Source of the DNA: Phorcus lineatus
Taxonomy: Eukaryota; Mollusca; Gastropoda; Trochida; Trochidae
Assembly (NCBI GenBank): GCA_921293015.1
Contig: OV121088.1
Span: forward strand, 31,657,645-31,721,644
DNA length: 64,000 nucleotides
Direction of reading: 5' to 3'
Shown one piece after another: positions 13,240-24,739 of the stretch; position 1 is the first letter of the stretch; every line of letters begins with the position of its first letter. A model generated the notes under the pieces. It was not told the DNA's origin and searched no databases. It saw only the letters and a list, made by a program, of their open reading frames with translations. Made by a program: the position numbers and the translations under genes.

Positions 13240-16200
13240 TCAAATCGAGCAGTCGATACGTTCCCCTGTCATTAAATGAATCATCCTGTTCCCCAAAGCC
13301 TGAAACAGCGTCCCCTCGGCCTGGGAACAGGAGTCGAGTTTGGGGATCTCGTCCCTGAAGCATACTGTGACGTCGCTGAAATAATGGAAACCGCCTATCA
13401 ACGGTAATTAATATCAATACTAATCGCTTGAAATTAATAGGAAATGAATGACGAATAAAAGTTAAAATCATTAGAAGTTTTTTATTTCATGCCATATTGT
13501 GCTTGGTGAATAAATAACTATGATCTGATTACGGAATAAAGAGCATGTTTAAACATTATTGATTGTGTAAAGAGATAACGTAACAAATGATTGAAAAAGT
13601 CGATTTCAATAATGAATAAGGTTTTAGACAAATATGACTCGTAGAAATCATTTCTTACGAAAATAATATCATATTTTGATAATCGTAAGATCAGCTTTAA
13701 ATTTCAAATTTTATAAATTATAGTTGAACGAAAAAAATGACAGCGATCTAAGAGAAGAATATTAACAACTTACCACAAATTTCCAAACGTGACCCGTCTA
13801 TTACACGCTTGTATGGTACTATTCAGGTCAGGATTGTTAAGACATATAGCACCGTCTATGAAACCTGTAAATTGTATTCTCCAATTAATTTATTTCGATC
13901 AATAAGATATTTATGTTATTATTCATTGAAGCGTTAAAACTTTTAGAAATCCAATAAACATTTTTGATAGAATGGTAGTACAAAAACTAAGAGTATTTAT
14001 TGAAGTGTGAAGATATGTAGAGAGCAAAAACAATTATTAAGCAAAATGATACTCTAATGATAAAATATCCATATCATTATTCATAGAACATTAAAACATA
14101 AGCAGAGAATAAGGAAACATCTTTATGGCATGAATTTCTAAAAATAACATATGAAAAATATTGCATCATTTTAAGCGTTCAACAAGGAAGAAGCAACAAA
14201 CAGCTTTAGTAAATAGTGCTCTTATGACCATCATTCATTAAATCTTTATTTATATGTAGAGTGAAAAGAAACACATTTTCTAACAATAGATTATGACAAA
14301 ATTACAATGTCATATAATTTAAAGCATTCAACGCTTACAAAGTAAAGAAAGAAAATCTAATGATGCTCTTATAATTATATATAAAAGATTATTCGCCTAA
14401 GCATCAGACACATGTATGGGGGATGAACAATGTCAGTAGCTCATTTGTTGTAGTGCAGTCATAGCTATGTGAAAAACTATTTAACCACTTGATCGAAATA
14501 ATCTTTTTTCTGAAATGGTTTCATTTTCTCCCTCCAAGGTTTTCCAATGTAACCACTTTTACAAATAGGTTAAACTTATCGGGATGTGTAAAACAACAGT
14601 TGAAAATTGTATGAAGGACACCGTCCTTATTTTACAATCAGGTATCGCTTTTTATGTTCCACATTCTTTCGCCTTGTGTGAAAAATGAATCTTCCCCCGC
14701 ATGGCCTTACGTTGCACCAGGCTCTATCATTGGCTTATTTAAACCTTGCTGTCAACCAGTCAAAATTCATCTCTTGAGTGCAGCGCCATCTTCGGCGAAA
14801 AATTGCAGTTCTCATATGATTGCTCATTTGAGTAATCTACGTAGGATGCAAATGCATATTATCCAATTCCTAACAACTAGGCCTACATTTGCCGAATGTA
14901 ACAATGAAATACGACTTATCATATATATTATCACTGATTACCTATTTTAAAATGTTACTTAAAGGGGCAGTTAGTATGTTGTTGGAGTCACATATGTCCA
15001 TCGTTAAAAAATATGCTATTATATCGAGAACTACCTGTTGTATATGAAAATCACCATTTAAAAGGTTATAAGTTCAGTATAGTAGCTTACAGTCGTGATT
15101 TCTGAAGGAAAACCGGACAGTGGCGTGCGCAAAGGACGCAAGCGTAATTTTTGAAAGTTATTTACAGTAGACACATACCAATATGCCTCGGTGGTTGAAA
15201 AATTAGAATATAAGAAATGGCACGTAGAGCTACGACCTCGTAAATTTTATACGGCCGTTTATCGGTTATAATTAAAAACAAGTCTACATCTTCATTATAG
15301 CATTTACATAAAGAAATTGCAGGATTAATGACATTAACTTCACACAGGAAATATGGTATGTTAGCTATTATTCAAGCAACATGAAAATTTACGAAACATT
15401 CCCTGTGTAACTTTGATATGTAAAATAGCATACCTTGTCTATTCTCACAAGCAAAGTCCCAGAAGTACATGGCCGAGTTGAGTCGAGCTGAGAGTTCATG
15501 AGAACACTCCCGAGCCGTGATCACACACCCTCTCGCATCCTCACGCTCTGCCATACTGTTATATATCCATTCATTAAGTTTCATTAAAACATTTAATTAA
15601 AATTCATGAACATTATTCATTCAAATATTTAGAAGTCAGTATATTTCATATGTCATTCAGTAACGTTTTCGGATTCAAATTACATACTTAAATGGCAAAC
15701 TTCACCGTTTTATGATGTTTTTTTAATTAACGTTTAACATTACTTCATCGGGGAAATTGGGATATCGTATTTTCAACACATCATGTGAACAAATTCATTA
15801 CTCCTTATTGCAAGTATATATTGAATATCATCCAAGAAAGTCTATCGTTTGAATTTTACAAAAACGGTTGAGAATTCTTGTAGTACACGAGCGTTAGCAA
15901 GGGTTTCAAATAAATTTGCATGACATACACTGTCTCTGACACTCTACCTAGTGAAATGAGTTCTATATGATTATTTCTGATCCATTTTACGGGAAAATTA
16001 TAAAGAAAATGGTCTGCTTATTGATTAAGGGGACGGAATATTGTGAAACGTGTATGATTATTTTTCAGTTTGCTGTGGCCGTTAGCGATAAGATCGATTG
16101 GTTTGGAGGTTTCTTCTTGAAGGAACAACTTCCAGGCGACAGACTTACCCACAACGAAATGCAAGTTCTCCATTATCAACAATCAAGTTGTATTTGTTAT

Positions 16201-16296
16201 AATTCAACGACATCGTCCTACCCAACTTCCTCTCGCACTTCCGCTCCTGCGCAGTGCAATCGATGGAACGCTTCACCACTGAACATGTGCATAACG
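13240..16296 (-). CDS. Gene B: secreted cysteine-rich protein, exons 2-5
   Basis: Four minus-strand coding exons join in consistent phase: 16149-16296, 15434-15555, 13774-13864 and 13240-13375, ending at TGA (13240-13242). Donors are GTAAGT, GTATGC and GTAAGT; acceptors end TTACAG, TAACAG, TTACAG and TTTCAG. Intron phases are 2-1-2, and the first exon needs a phase-1 partner, exactly as in gene A at 20.6-24.6 kb. The roughly 165 residues align with gene A exon by exon, sharing twelve cysteines: CX6C...C in exon 2, three in exon 3, CX12C in exon 4, and CX4C plus a later SCS and a final C at the exon 4/5 boundary and in exon 5. The Asn-Trp array of gene A is absent. Exon 1 with the signal peptide was not found with certainty; 19503-19617 is a weak candidate. 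I recognise no family; function is unknown and secretion is inferred from gene A. Confidence 0.75.
14640..14840 (-). repeat. Interspersed retroposon-like repeat copy
   Basis: On the minus strand this stretch matches 36890-37100 closely, sharing GAGAACTGCAA, the TTTTCGCCG/CTTTTAGCCGG region and TGCGGGGGAAGAT. The other copy ends in the 3' tail typical of the non-LTR elements at 29-35 kb, so this is likely a fragment of the same or a dependent element. It lies in intron 3 of gene B. Confidence 0.55.
14963..15300. mobile_element. Degenerate TTAA-flanked MITE copy
   Basis: Begins at TTAA|AGGGGCAGTTAGTATG and then matches the family internally (GTTGTTGGAGTCACATATGT, ACCGGACAGTGGCGTGCGCA). The right end is not clear. 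It lies in gene B intron 3, just downstream of gene B exon 3. Confidence 0.6.
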
Positions 16297-16299
16297 CTG

Positions 16300-17016
16300 T
16301 AAGCCAAAGGATTCACAAATGTTTGATGAGTAATTTTCATGGAATTACAAATTAGTATATACATAGATCCATAAAAGTAACTCGCATGAAAATAAAGAGA
16401 GTATTACTGTGTTTCCAGACGGAACGGTGTGCTAATGATCTGTCATGAATTCATTACTGATCAAGTTTAGTACATACATGTAGATATTCAAAATCATTTT
16501 CTTTTACGTGCAGTTATGATATCATGATGTATCAGTACATTGGTCGACATCTGAAAAATGGTAAAAGCCTTTGTGGCTTTACAAATCCGAACTTCAGCAT
16601 TGATATAAACGTTGAAGTTTAAACTTATTTAATTGAATTTGACATGATAGCTTCATGAATACATGAAGGGATAGTAATTTATGAATTTTGAAAAGTATTG
16701 GTTAAATTTGAATACTAAAGTGAAATTTGACAATGACTATGAGGTACAAGGACATTATTGTACTTTAGAAATTTCAAAAGGAAGAGCAAAAAACTCACCA
16801 GACAAAAGGACAAACACAAATATTCCAAACCAAAATGGTTTAACAACGTCCATGGCTACATGTATGTATGGTTCTTGCTTAAGTTTGATATTTAACTGTT
16901 GTAATTAATCTTATTATTTGATAATTTGTTCGACCGAGGATAATTGCTCAATATCATCTCCAGTGCAAACCATTTCCGTTTGAAACCGACGACGAAAGGT
17001 CACTGCTTTTTCTGAC
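16300..17016. other. No exon seen upstream of gene B exon 2
   Basis: Expected to be intron 1 of gene B. The plus-strand ORF at 16681-16908 has no supporting signal. No signal-peptide exon was recognised here. Confidence 0.4.
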
Positions 17017-17020
17017 TTAA

Positions 17021-17353
17021 AGGGCCACTAGCACGTTGTTTGAACATAGACATTAGTTTATGCCAAATGCATTATCTTCGGAAGGTATGATATCTCATTT
17101 CTCAACCCGGTCATCCGTGGTAAAATAAATTATTATGTATTAAGCAAAAATCACCACCGGCGGCCATGTTTGTGTGAACACCTTTTCATCATTTGAGTCA
17201 AGGAAATGGATTCCCATAGCTTAACTAAGCATATTACGTTCTTTAGTTCTGTTAGTTTTGATTAGAAAAACTTATCATGCAATTCGCAACATTAATTTTT
17301 TTTTTCGCGATATTACTTTATTTACCTAAAGGCGTGCCACTGTCCCTAAGCCT
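17021..17353. mobile_element. Short TTAA-flanked MITE
   Basis: TTAA (17017-17020) is followed by AGGGCCACTAGCACGTTG. The right end GGCGTGCCACTGTCCCTAAG plus CC runs into TTAA at 17354-17357. The ends are imperfect inverted repeats. It is a diverged, shorter relative of the other TTAA elements in this window. Confidence 0.5.
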
Positions 17354-17357
17354 TTAA

Positions 17358-18040
17358 AGTTAGGTGGGTGTGAATTTGCCAAAAACAAACAAATCAAATT
17401 GTAAAGATAAAAGATTTTCATTCGACTTTCATGATTATTTTATAGACACATTGTCTGTCTGTTAATCACAAATCGGAGCTTTACGCGTTTGTAATGACAC
17501 AATATATGAAATGAATAAGTATCATAATAATAATGATAATTGTTCATTTATATATGGTAATGTTGAAGCGCAGTCACTGCTTGTCCGAAAAAATAAGTTC
17601 GTTCATCATTTTTGACATTATACATGCGACTACAACTTTTCATTGTTGGTTATAGTGTGTTCTATTTATAACCATTATAAATAACAATGAGTTATTTTGA
17701 TGTTGTGCGTCACCTTAAATTATGCCTTATTGCTGGACAACGTGCATCCCAAAAGCTTGTTCACCCTTTGTCCACTTTAAGCCAGGAACTCGCAAATTTA
17801 TTGTATTGACTGTAAGGTACCAGACATTATACCGATCTGATTGTTTTTACCGTTTACACACTAGAAATTTCTGTCACTGACGTATAATTAAATTATAAAG
17901 ATACTTTTTCTATTTGAGTAAGACGGTAAAATAAAAAACGAACGGCATGCAGCTGTCTTCGTTTGATGATATCTGTATAAAGTATCATGAATTAATTATT
18001 CATTTGCTTTAATAATGAAAATATCAAGTTCATTGAGGAT
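17358..18040. other. No gene seen
   Basis: AT-rich spacer between two MITE relics. No coding signal. Confidence 0.4.
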
Positions 18041-18044
18041 ATGA

Positions 18045-19001
18045 TTGGGTCACGGAGTATCTTGTTGGAGTCAAATATGTCAAACTTTATAAATGTTGTT
18101 CCTCTATCAAGTACAAGTAGTTGTTTCTGAAAATAGACATCATAATGATTATCAGTTCAACCGGGACGATAAACCGGTTAATGTCGTGATTAATGATCGT
18201 AAACCGGACAATGGCGCGCACCGTTGAGTCAATCGTAATTTTTCAAAAATATGTACAACAGACACAAAGACTAACATGTGTTGATCACGTTTATTGTGTC
18301 ATTTAACTAATACACATATAAAATGAATGAGGAATTTAGACTTAAACACACTAGCGCACACCATTGTTTCGTAAACACAACGAATGCACAAATACTGCCT
18401 ATCTCTCGATATTATACAAGATCCTCACTCAAGTAATCTACCTCGTAAGTTATTTAACAAATATTTACGTATTCAGGTAGTAAAGTTGATTTTTAAAGAC
18501 CGGAAGTATTTAATGCAACGTAACTATAAATCCGCATAAACTACGATATCGGAAATATTAAAATTTTGCTTACAACCAAAAAAGCGGAAACGGCAGCCGC
18601 TTTGGTCAATCTAATAGCAATGCTAATGCTGTGTTATTAAATCGGTTTATGTACAACATTGCTTTCATAAAACAGAATTCATTCTTTGTTCTCAGTTCAG
18701 AGTTTCAACAGCTGCACATAATACTAGTTTAGCCGCGTTCAACTGTCTATAAATTATCCGTTTTGTGCACCGCTAACCATAGATTTTTTATATGTCCAAG
18801 CCGACAGCGGCTCCCTAAATTTTTCATTGTTGATTGTAGGTAAATTGAAAGAATTTTAAGTTTTTCATTGCATCGATAGAAAATTTAAGTGAATGTATTA
18901 ATTCTCTTAAGCCTTAAAATAGCCAATTTAAACCGTAAGAGCTTGCACTAGTGCCTTTAATGAAGCCACATGAAAACTTATAAAACGTAGTCTGTGTCAC
19001 T
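18045..19001. mobile_element. Long, diverged TTAA-type MITE
   Basis: The left part carries CACGGAGTATCTTGTTGGAG and the conserved core AAACCGGACAATGGCGCGCA. The right end is ACGTAGTCTGTGTCACT abutting TTAA (19002-19005). At about 950 bp it is twice the size of the best-preserved copies, so it is either a longer subfamily or holds an insertion. Confidence 0.55.
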
Positions 19002-19465
19002 TTAACAATGATAGACCGATACTGGCGTCATTGCCTCTTAAATGACATGTTTTACCATATAAATCAGAATACTTGGAGCGACATAATGAAATATGATATT
19101 CCATGAAAATGATAACTAAATCATAGCTTATTATAATTGAGTGACTATGGATTACAATCACTTCAAATGTATCTCTTTTTATCGCCCTTTCTATTTAATT
19201 TTGTCGTTAATGAGCCACATGCCTCTACGCGTTACAAAGACGTTTTTGTTTTGAAAGTTGTTGAATCAGCTGGTTTTCCTCGGTAATAACGAATATGTTG
19301 TTGAAAATGTTCGGTCTAACAGTCCCTAAATAGCTTATATGATACGTCATTTCAGAAACAAACCAACACGTTAAATTTACGTTTTATAGCAAAGGATAAA
19401 CAAAAACATGTTTTTTACAAGGTTTTTTTAATTGTGCTATATATGGTAATTTGCTCTCCTTCCCG

Positions 19466-19597
19466 CTAGTCATCACAAAAATCTTCGCTTGTTCCCTTAA
19501 ACCATTTGAATGGGAAACGAGAAGAAGTATCGATAGGATTATCAATCTTGCCCCATCCTTCTGCTGTCGAGGCCTCGTAGCATGGTCCTGCAAGGTC
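19466..19597 (-). CDS. Candidate exon, readable in two frames
   Basis: The acceptor CGTACCCTTTCCAG at 19598-19611 on the minus strand opens a frame of 43 codons ending at TAG (19466-19468). It contains GPCYEASTAEGWGKIDNPID and ends in SEDFCDD, a composition that looks like a real secreted-protein tail. An alternative acceptor (CTTGCAG) would give a phase-1 entry, compatible with exon 3 of gene A. A second overlapping frame (19503-19617) codes for a basic start and a hydrophobic run RLIILSILLLVSHSN; its weak donor ATG|GTTTAA has the phase needed for exon 1 of gene B. Both readings cannot be right, and the sequence alone does not decide. Confidence 0.3.
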   Translation of the reverse strand, partial: DLAGPCYEASTAEGWGKIDNPIDTSSRFPFKWFKGTSEDFCDD

Positions 19598-19619
19598 CTG
19601 GAAAGGGTACGATGCATGT

Positions 19620-20632
19620 AAACCTTGGCACAATTGTACATATGTTAACATGTGAAATATATGACACCGATTATGTTTCATCACATTTCTGTATACGAGT
19701 GTAAGGTATCAATGATGTTTTCATCGTCATTATCTGACTATGCAATAAACTGTTTTTTAAAGTTTATAGTGGAAATTATCGTTTATTGAATATGTGCAGC
19801 CATGAATAATATGAAACTAGTTATATTTGACATAGTTTATTTTATCTAAAACGTTTTAATAATTTAGCAATTTATGAAAATCATACGTAGCAAGCCTTGA
19901 TAATTAGCTAATAGTTAGTTATTATTAGATCATGCCATCATATGATAGAATACCAGATGACTAATAGTTATGTGACCTATTTATTGTATACAACCATTCT
20001 AAACCTGTCTTTTGATTGAAAAGGATAAGTGTCCAATATTAAGTTTGACTAAATTGCGCTCGCTGACGTGGTACTTACTCCGGTTTTATTTTCATTTGAT
20101 ATACGTTTCACCTTTCACTTGCAGTTAGAATATTCTAATTGTGAAATTAAACCAACAAGCTACAGCTGTTAATACTTCAACTTTTAACTTTCAAATTTCT
20201 ATTGTATTCGTATTTCGGGGCTTAGTCTTTAAACTGAATAATAGGTCTATCTGGTGACATCAGAGAGTCTTGAGGGAATAACGAAATAGGAGCATCCAAA
20301 CGGTAACGGTAAACGGTAAAATTCTAAATATAGTAACATCTACTCACGAGTGCACAAAGGCGTAGCAGTAAATGATGCATCTGGTGAACTTACTTATATC
20401 CTCCGTTTCCTTGACATAGGTTTACTTAGTACCTCTTACTAGCGTTATAATCATTCAAAATACTAAATTTATGTCACCTTCCCTTTCGATGTCATCAAAA
20501 TTGATATAAATAACATAAGAACAACAAGATTTGAGAACTTTCGCAAAGAAACCCGTTGTTAAGCGAATATGACGTACACATTTGCATATGTACACATATG
20601 ATGCCATGTACACGTAACATGTACCTTGTGGT
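19620..20632. other. Downstream flank of gene A
   Basis: Probable 3' flank of minus-strand gene A. A minus-strand AATAAA (TTTATT at 20085-20090) about 545 nt after the stop is a possible poly(A) signal. Nothing else is recognised. Confidence 0.4.
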
Positions 20633-23600
20633 CTACATGCCGTTGTTGCTACAGGACATTCTGTCCCACATTCCTTGTCCCATCTGACCGAAGAGTTCCC
20701 AGTTTTCACGAGAACAGCTGTTTGAGGAAGGGAAGTCCGAGGACTGCATACAGCGCGAGTAGGAGCTGAAACACATTTTAAAAATTGATTTTGACATTGT
20801 ACAGAGGATACGGTGTAAATTTATCCTGAACAGAACACTGCGAGAACGACTATTGAAAATGAACGTTGACATCAAATAGTCGCCACAGTGAAAACCTGTA
20901 TAAGGACACATTAATTCTTTAATGTGAGTTTTTAAAAATATTTTAATATAACATAACTTAATAAAATGTTATCATGTTCATTGACACACATTACTCAATT
21001 ATCAAACTTTTTTTATTTGAAAGCCTTATCGAGATAATAATATTCCAATAAATTGAGAAATGTTAAAGGAACCGTTTTGACTGGTGAAAAGCTATGTTTA
21101 TGTGAATGACATGACAATAGGTTTAACCCCCTATCATAAAAAGAAGAGATACATACAAATAACCGACTGATTCACATTCGTGCATGAAAAGTAGGGAAGT
21201 TTATACAAATATTTTACTCACCACATATCGAAGTCGTTGGACCACATCATTTCCTGGTTACATTGAGACATTCCATTGTAGAACTCATCGGATCCCCAGC
21301 AGGATTCCCCGTTTATGAAACCTCAATAAAGCAGAATTTAATATATAAGCAGAGGATATTTGGCTTAATTTCATACAAATTGACATGTTTAAGGCTCATA
21401 ATTTCCCTGTACAGTCTTGCTTGCTAATAACTCTCAGTGTTTGCGAAAACGTAACATTTAAGGTACTATGTAGTAACATGAACAAAGGGAGATAACTCTC
21501 AATTATTCTTATTCGTGCCCGGTGCGCGGTTTTCTGTTTAAGCTATTACTACTCTAAAATGATTGATTATATGTTGTATACCTTTGTGAGGGCCTCGTTG
21601 CAGGAAAGGGCATTTTTGTTACTGAAAGTTTTCGATCTTTGTTCAAAGTGACGGAAGTTTTCCTTTGAATTAAAGTTTTCAACTAAAGACACTTCTGTAT
21701 CTCGATTCCAATTGTACTCTTGGATGGTGAGATGCTGGAGAGGTGCACTTTCAATAAAGTCACAAGTTTACAAATCAGGTTGTTTGGGGTCAGGTCTTAA
21801 AGAGCCACTCCGTGAGTTGTTAAAGTAATATATGCCAAACTTAATCAATGGTGTCATTTGATCGTGAAGTATCGACTGTTACCAAAAGACACATTTTAAA
21901 GCTTGATGGTTTTTTAACAGTGACAATATGAAGGTAGAACGTCGCAATTATGATCGAAAACCGGACAGTGGCGCGCGTCAAATAGTCAAACGTAATTTTG
22001 GTGACTTATCTAAAACAGCCAGGAGGCCAGTTAGGAGTTGATAGTGTTTGTTAGGTTATATAACTAGTATCCATGTATATTGGACGTGATATCTACACCT
22101 CTGTGCATTTATAAGACTATTTTTAGATAATCATGGAAAACCAGTATTTGTCATATATATGTCTTATGGACATGAAAAGTTAAAATGTTTTAATTTTATA
22201 TCACCACATATGACATATAGGTTCGTATCAAAGATAAATAATATGATATGAGAATCACGGAGTGGCTCTTTAAACCCTTGAAATTATCAGATTACCCTCC
22301 AATGAAGTGGGTCACCCATAAGTAGAGCCGCGCTCATTGTTGCTGAACTACAATGATTTGCTGTTAACTGAGCCATGCGCGGAATCACTTGTCAACGACA
22401 AATGAATTGTAGTTTCATTTATATATAGATGTAGTAGGTTAACTGATTGATGATTTTTGTCATGTGTAAAATACGATTGACATGATCTGTCACTGTCTGT
22501 CATTTGCTTTATACTTAACTTAAGAAGTTTTATTTGATGCGAGATAGAAATCGTTTCGAAGACTTGACTCTGTAATCAGCTCAGATATTTAATTCTCTGA
22601 GACAAAAAGGCACCTTCAAATCTTCCCCAACTTTCAACAAGGCGTTTTATATTCACATATTTAAAGGGATACAACCACAAATTTGTCAAACAAAAGCTTC
22701 ACGAGATGTATTACAATTCAGAATTTCCTCGATCATATCAGTAAGGGACGGACATATCGAAGGCAGTTTTCAAAACAGAAGAGGGGATTCCCTTGTCCAT
22801 TACAAGGAGAAGAAACTCACCTTCGCTGTTGTCACACATGAAGTCCCAGGTCATGAAGGTGTAACCAAACATGTTGTTGTAGTCCCAGTCACACTGATAA
22901 TCTCTTGCTCTCTCGAAGCACGCCTCGACTGCTCGCCTCTCCTCTCTAAAAAAATAATGAAAAGTTGTTTATAAATCAAACAGAATTGACATCGAATAAT
23001 GTTCTGCTTTATCATCATATTTTCATCATCATAATCTTATAATTATTCGATTAACAATGCCTGTGAAGGAAATAACGAAATTGCAAAATACCCGCAAGGA
23101 ACTGTGAGTTGTCCGTTGTACGCATATCTGTATTCATTCAAGTACATTGCTGGTCTCATCATCTCCATACACTCCCGCTGTACCGCATAGCATCTGGAAA
23201 ATCGGTTCTGGTTCCAGTTCTGTTCCCAATTCTGTCCCCAATTGTCACCCCAGTTTTGTCTCCAGTTATTTCCCCAGTATCGGTTCCAGTTCTGTTCCCA
23301 ATTCTGTCCCCAATTGTCACCCCAGTTTTGTCTCCAGTTATCTCCCCAGTTTTGTTCCATGTTCTGTCTCCAGTTGTCCCCCCAGTTCTGTCTCCAATTC
23401 TGTGCCCTATTTTGTCCCCAGTTGCCTTCCCAATTCTGTCTCCAGTTCTGTTCCCAGCATTGACACAGTGCTTCAAGGGAAAAGGTTTGAAAACAGTGAA
23501 TGGTTTAACAGCAGTTTCTTAAATGTCCTGATTCTTGAAGTAGTTTTTAGTATGCAAAGCCAAAAGTACAACAATTTTTATAATATTACTGTGCATGCAC

Positions 23601-24165
23601 ATCGCAATGCTTATTTACACCATAAAATTAACACTGGTTGCTTTGAACAACACGATTTATTGGTGAACGTCTTCCATATTGTGAAACATCACGACGTTAT
23701 GGTTTATCTGCTAAATCTTTTATCAGGTGGGATTTCAGGATTGATTGAGTAAGCGTGCATGTATACAACGATTTTCACAATAAATATGTTGTTATCCAGA
23801 AAATAGTTCTTATTCATGCCACATTTAAATTCCCATCCAAGAATGCTGTCTCTATCGGCAATTGCAAAGGTCAATTACAAATCGTGACACATGTAGGCAT
23901 TATTATACATGCATGTGCGTCATTCGATATTTTACAGACGGATTTGCGTTAATGGCTTTCGATACATAGATTTTAACGATTTGTTGTACAACTATGAGTT
24001 TAATGATTGATTATTATTATGGGCTACTGACATGAAAATACTTGGGTTTCTTACCATTCCTTTGGTCACGCTCACCAATACTTCAAAGTCAGTAAATATA
24101 AAAAACGGGTGCCATTATTAGTAATATACCTGACTATCTTCATTGGTAGAACTGACAATCAGAGA

Positions 24166-24243
<78 letters not shown>

Positions 24244-24621
24244 GACAGACAGACAGACAGACAGACTTTGAATGTAGGAATACAATGTATATAGGACTAC
24301 AGTTACTGATATATATCCGATTACACTATCTATCCTTATGGCTACCAATATTACTATATTTGACTATTATTACTACATATTATGAATACGAAATCTTACA
24401 TTTCTGTAGACAAATAAAACAATGAAGTAAAGCTGAATGTCCAAAAGTGAGGCAATAGGTAATCAAAGCACACAAGAAATCATATTTGTTTCTTTCGTTT
24501 AAAGATAGATATATACACTTAGCAATTTGATTACAACATGAATAAGCATATAAAACATAATCCACCTACCCAGACAAGCCAGGACGACCGCCAAAGAGCT
24601 GAATCTGTTCCTGAACGCCAT
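20633..24621 (-). CDS. Gene A: secreted Asn-Trp-repeat cysteine-rich protein
   Basis: Five minus-strand coding exons join cleanly: 24570-24621, 23092-23470, 22821-22945, 21222-21321 and 20633-20765. They total 789 nt, or 262 residues plus TAG. Donors are GTAGGT, GTATTT, GTGAGT and GTGAGT; acceptors end TTGAAG, TTTTAG, TTGAG and TTTCAG. Phases are 1-2-1-2. Exon 1 codes for a signal peptide starting MAFRNRFSSLAVVLACL. Exon 2 opens CQCWEQNW and runs into roughly 28 [QDN]-N-W tripeptides, then a CX6C motif. Exons 3-5 carry nine more cysteines that align with gene B. A TATA box lies 43 bp upstream of the ATG. It should be secreted, but I recognise no family. The Trp/Asn array suggests a structural or adhesive matrix role, as an inference only. 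Intron 1 holds a microsatellite and intron 3 a MITE. Confidence 0.8.
21801..22269. mobile_element. TTAA-flanked MITE, copy 1 (469 bp)
   Basis: TTAA at 21797-21800 and 22270-22273 flanks inverted ends AGAGCCACTCCGTGA and TCACGGAGTGGCTCT. It is nearly identical in sequence and length to the copy at 42799-43267. The TTAA duplication and short inverted ends suit non-autonomous piggyBac-like or Kolobok-like elements. There is no ORF. It sits in intron 3 of gene A. Confidence 0.85.
23200..23460 (-). repeat. Coding minisatellite for the Asn-Trp array
   Basis: A 9-bp unit (x-AAC-TGG) repeats through most of gene A exon 2, giving strings such as QNWGDNWRQNWGDNWGQNW. Within it a 72-bp (24-residue) block is duplicated almost perfectly around 23209-23352. 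The unit length is a multiple of three and stop-free, so several other frames stay open on both strands; those ORFs are shadows. Confidence 0.9.
24161..24266. repeat. (GA)n-(GACA)n microsatellite
   Basis: A run of GA dinucleotides about 54 bp long passes into GACA tetranucleotides. It is located in intron 1 of gene A. Confidence 0.95.
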
Positions 24622-24663
24622 GTCTTCGAGCAGTTCCTGAATGATCTGTGGCTGGCGAGCTGG

Positions 24664-24671
24664 CTTTATAT
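24664..24671 (-). promoter_or_regulatory. TATA box of gene A
   Basis: ATATAAAG on the minus strand, about 43 bp upstream of the gene A start codon. It would place transcription start about 15 nt before the ATG, giving a very short leader. Supports exon 1 as the true first exon. Confidence 0.55.
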
Positions 24672-24739
24672 TCATGAACAAGTGATCCGAGGTCATCAAT
24701 TAACTTGTGTTAATGATAACTAAATGAATTAAATATATA

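Noticed and set aside
23109..23752. Several long plus- and minus-strand ORFs over the Asn-Trp array
   Set aside because: They are frame shadows of a 9-bp/72-bp coding repeat. Only the minus-strand frame joins a signal peptide and downstream exons in phase.
24109..24348. ORFs in the GA/GACA microsatellite
   Set aside because: Simple-sequence translation inside intron 1 of gene A.
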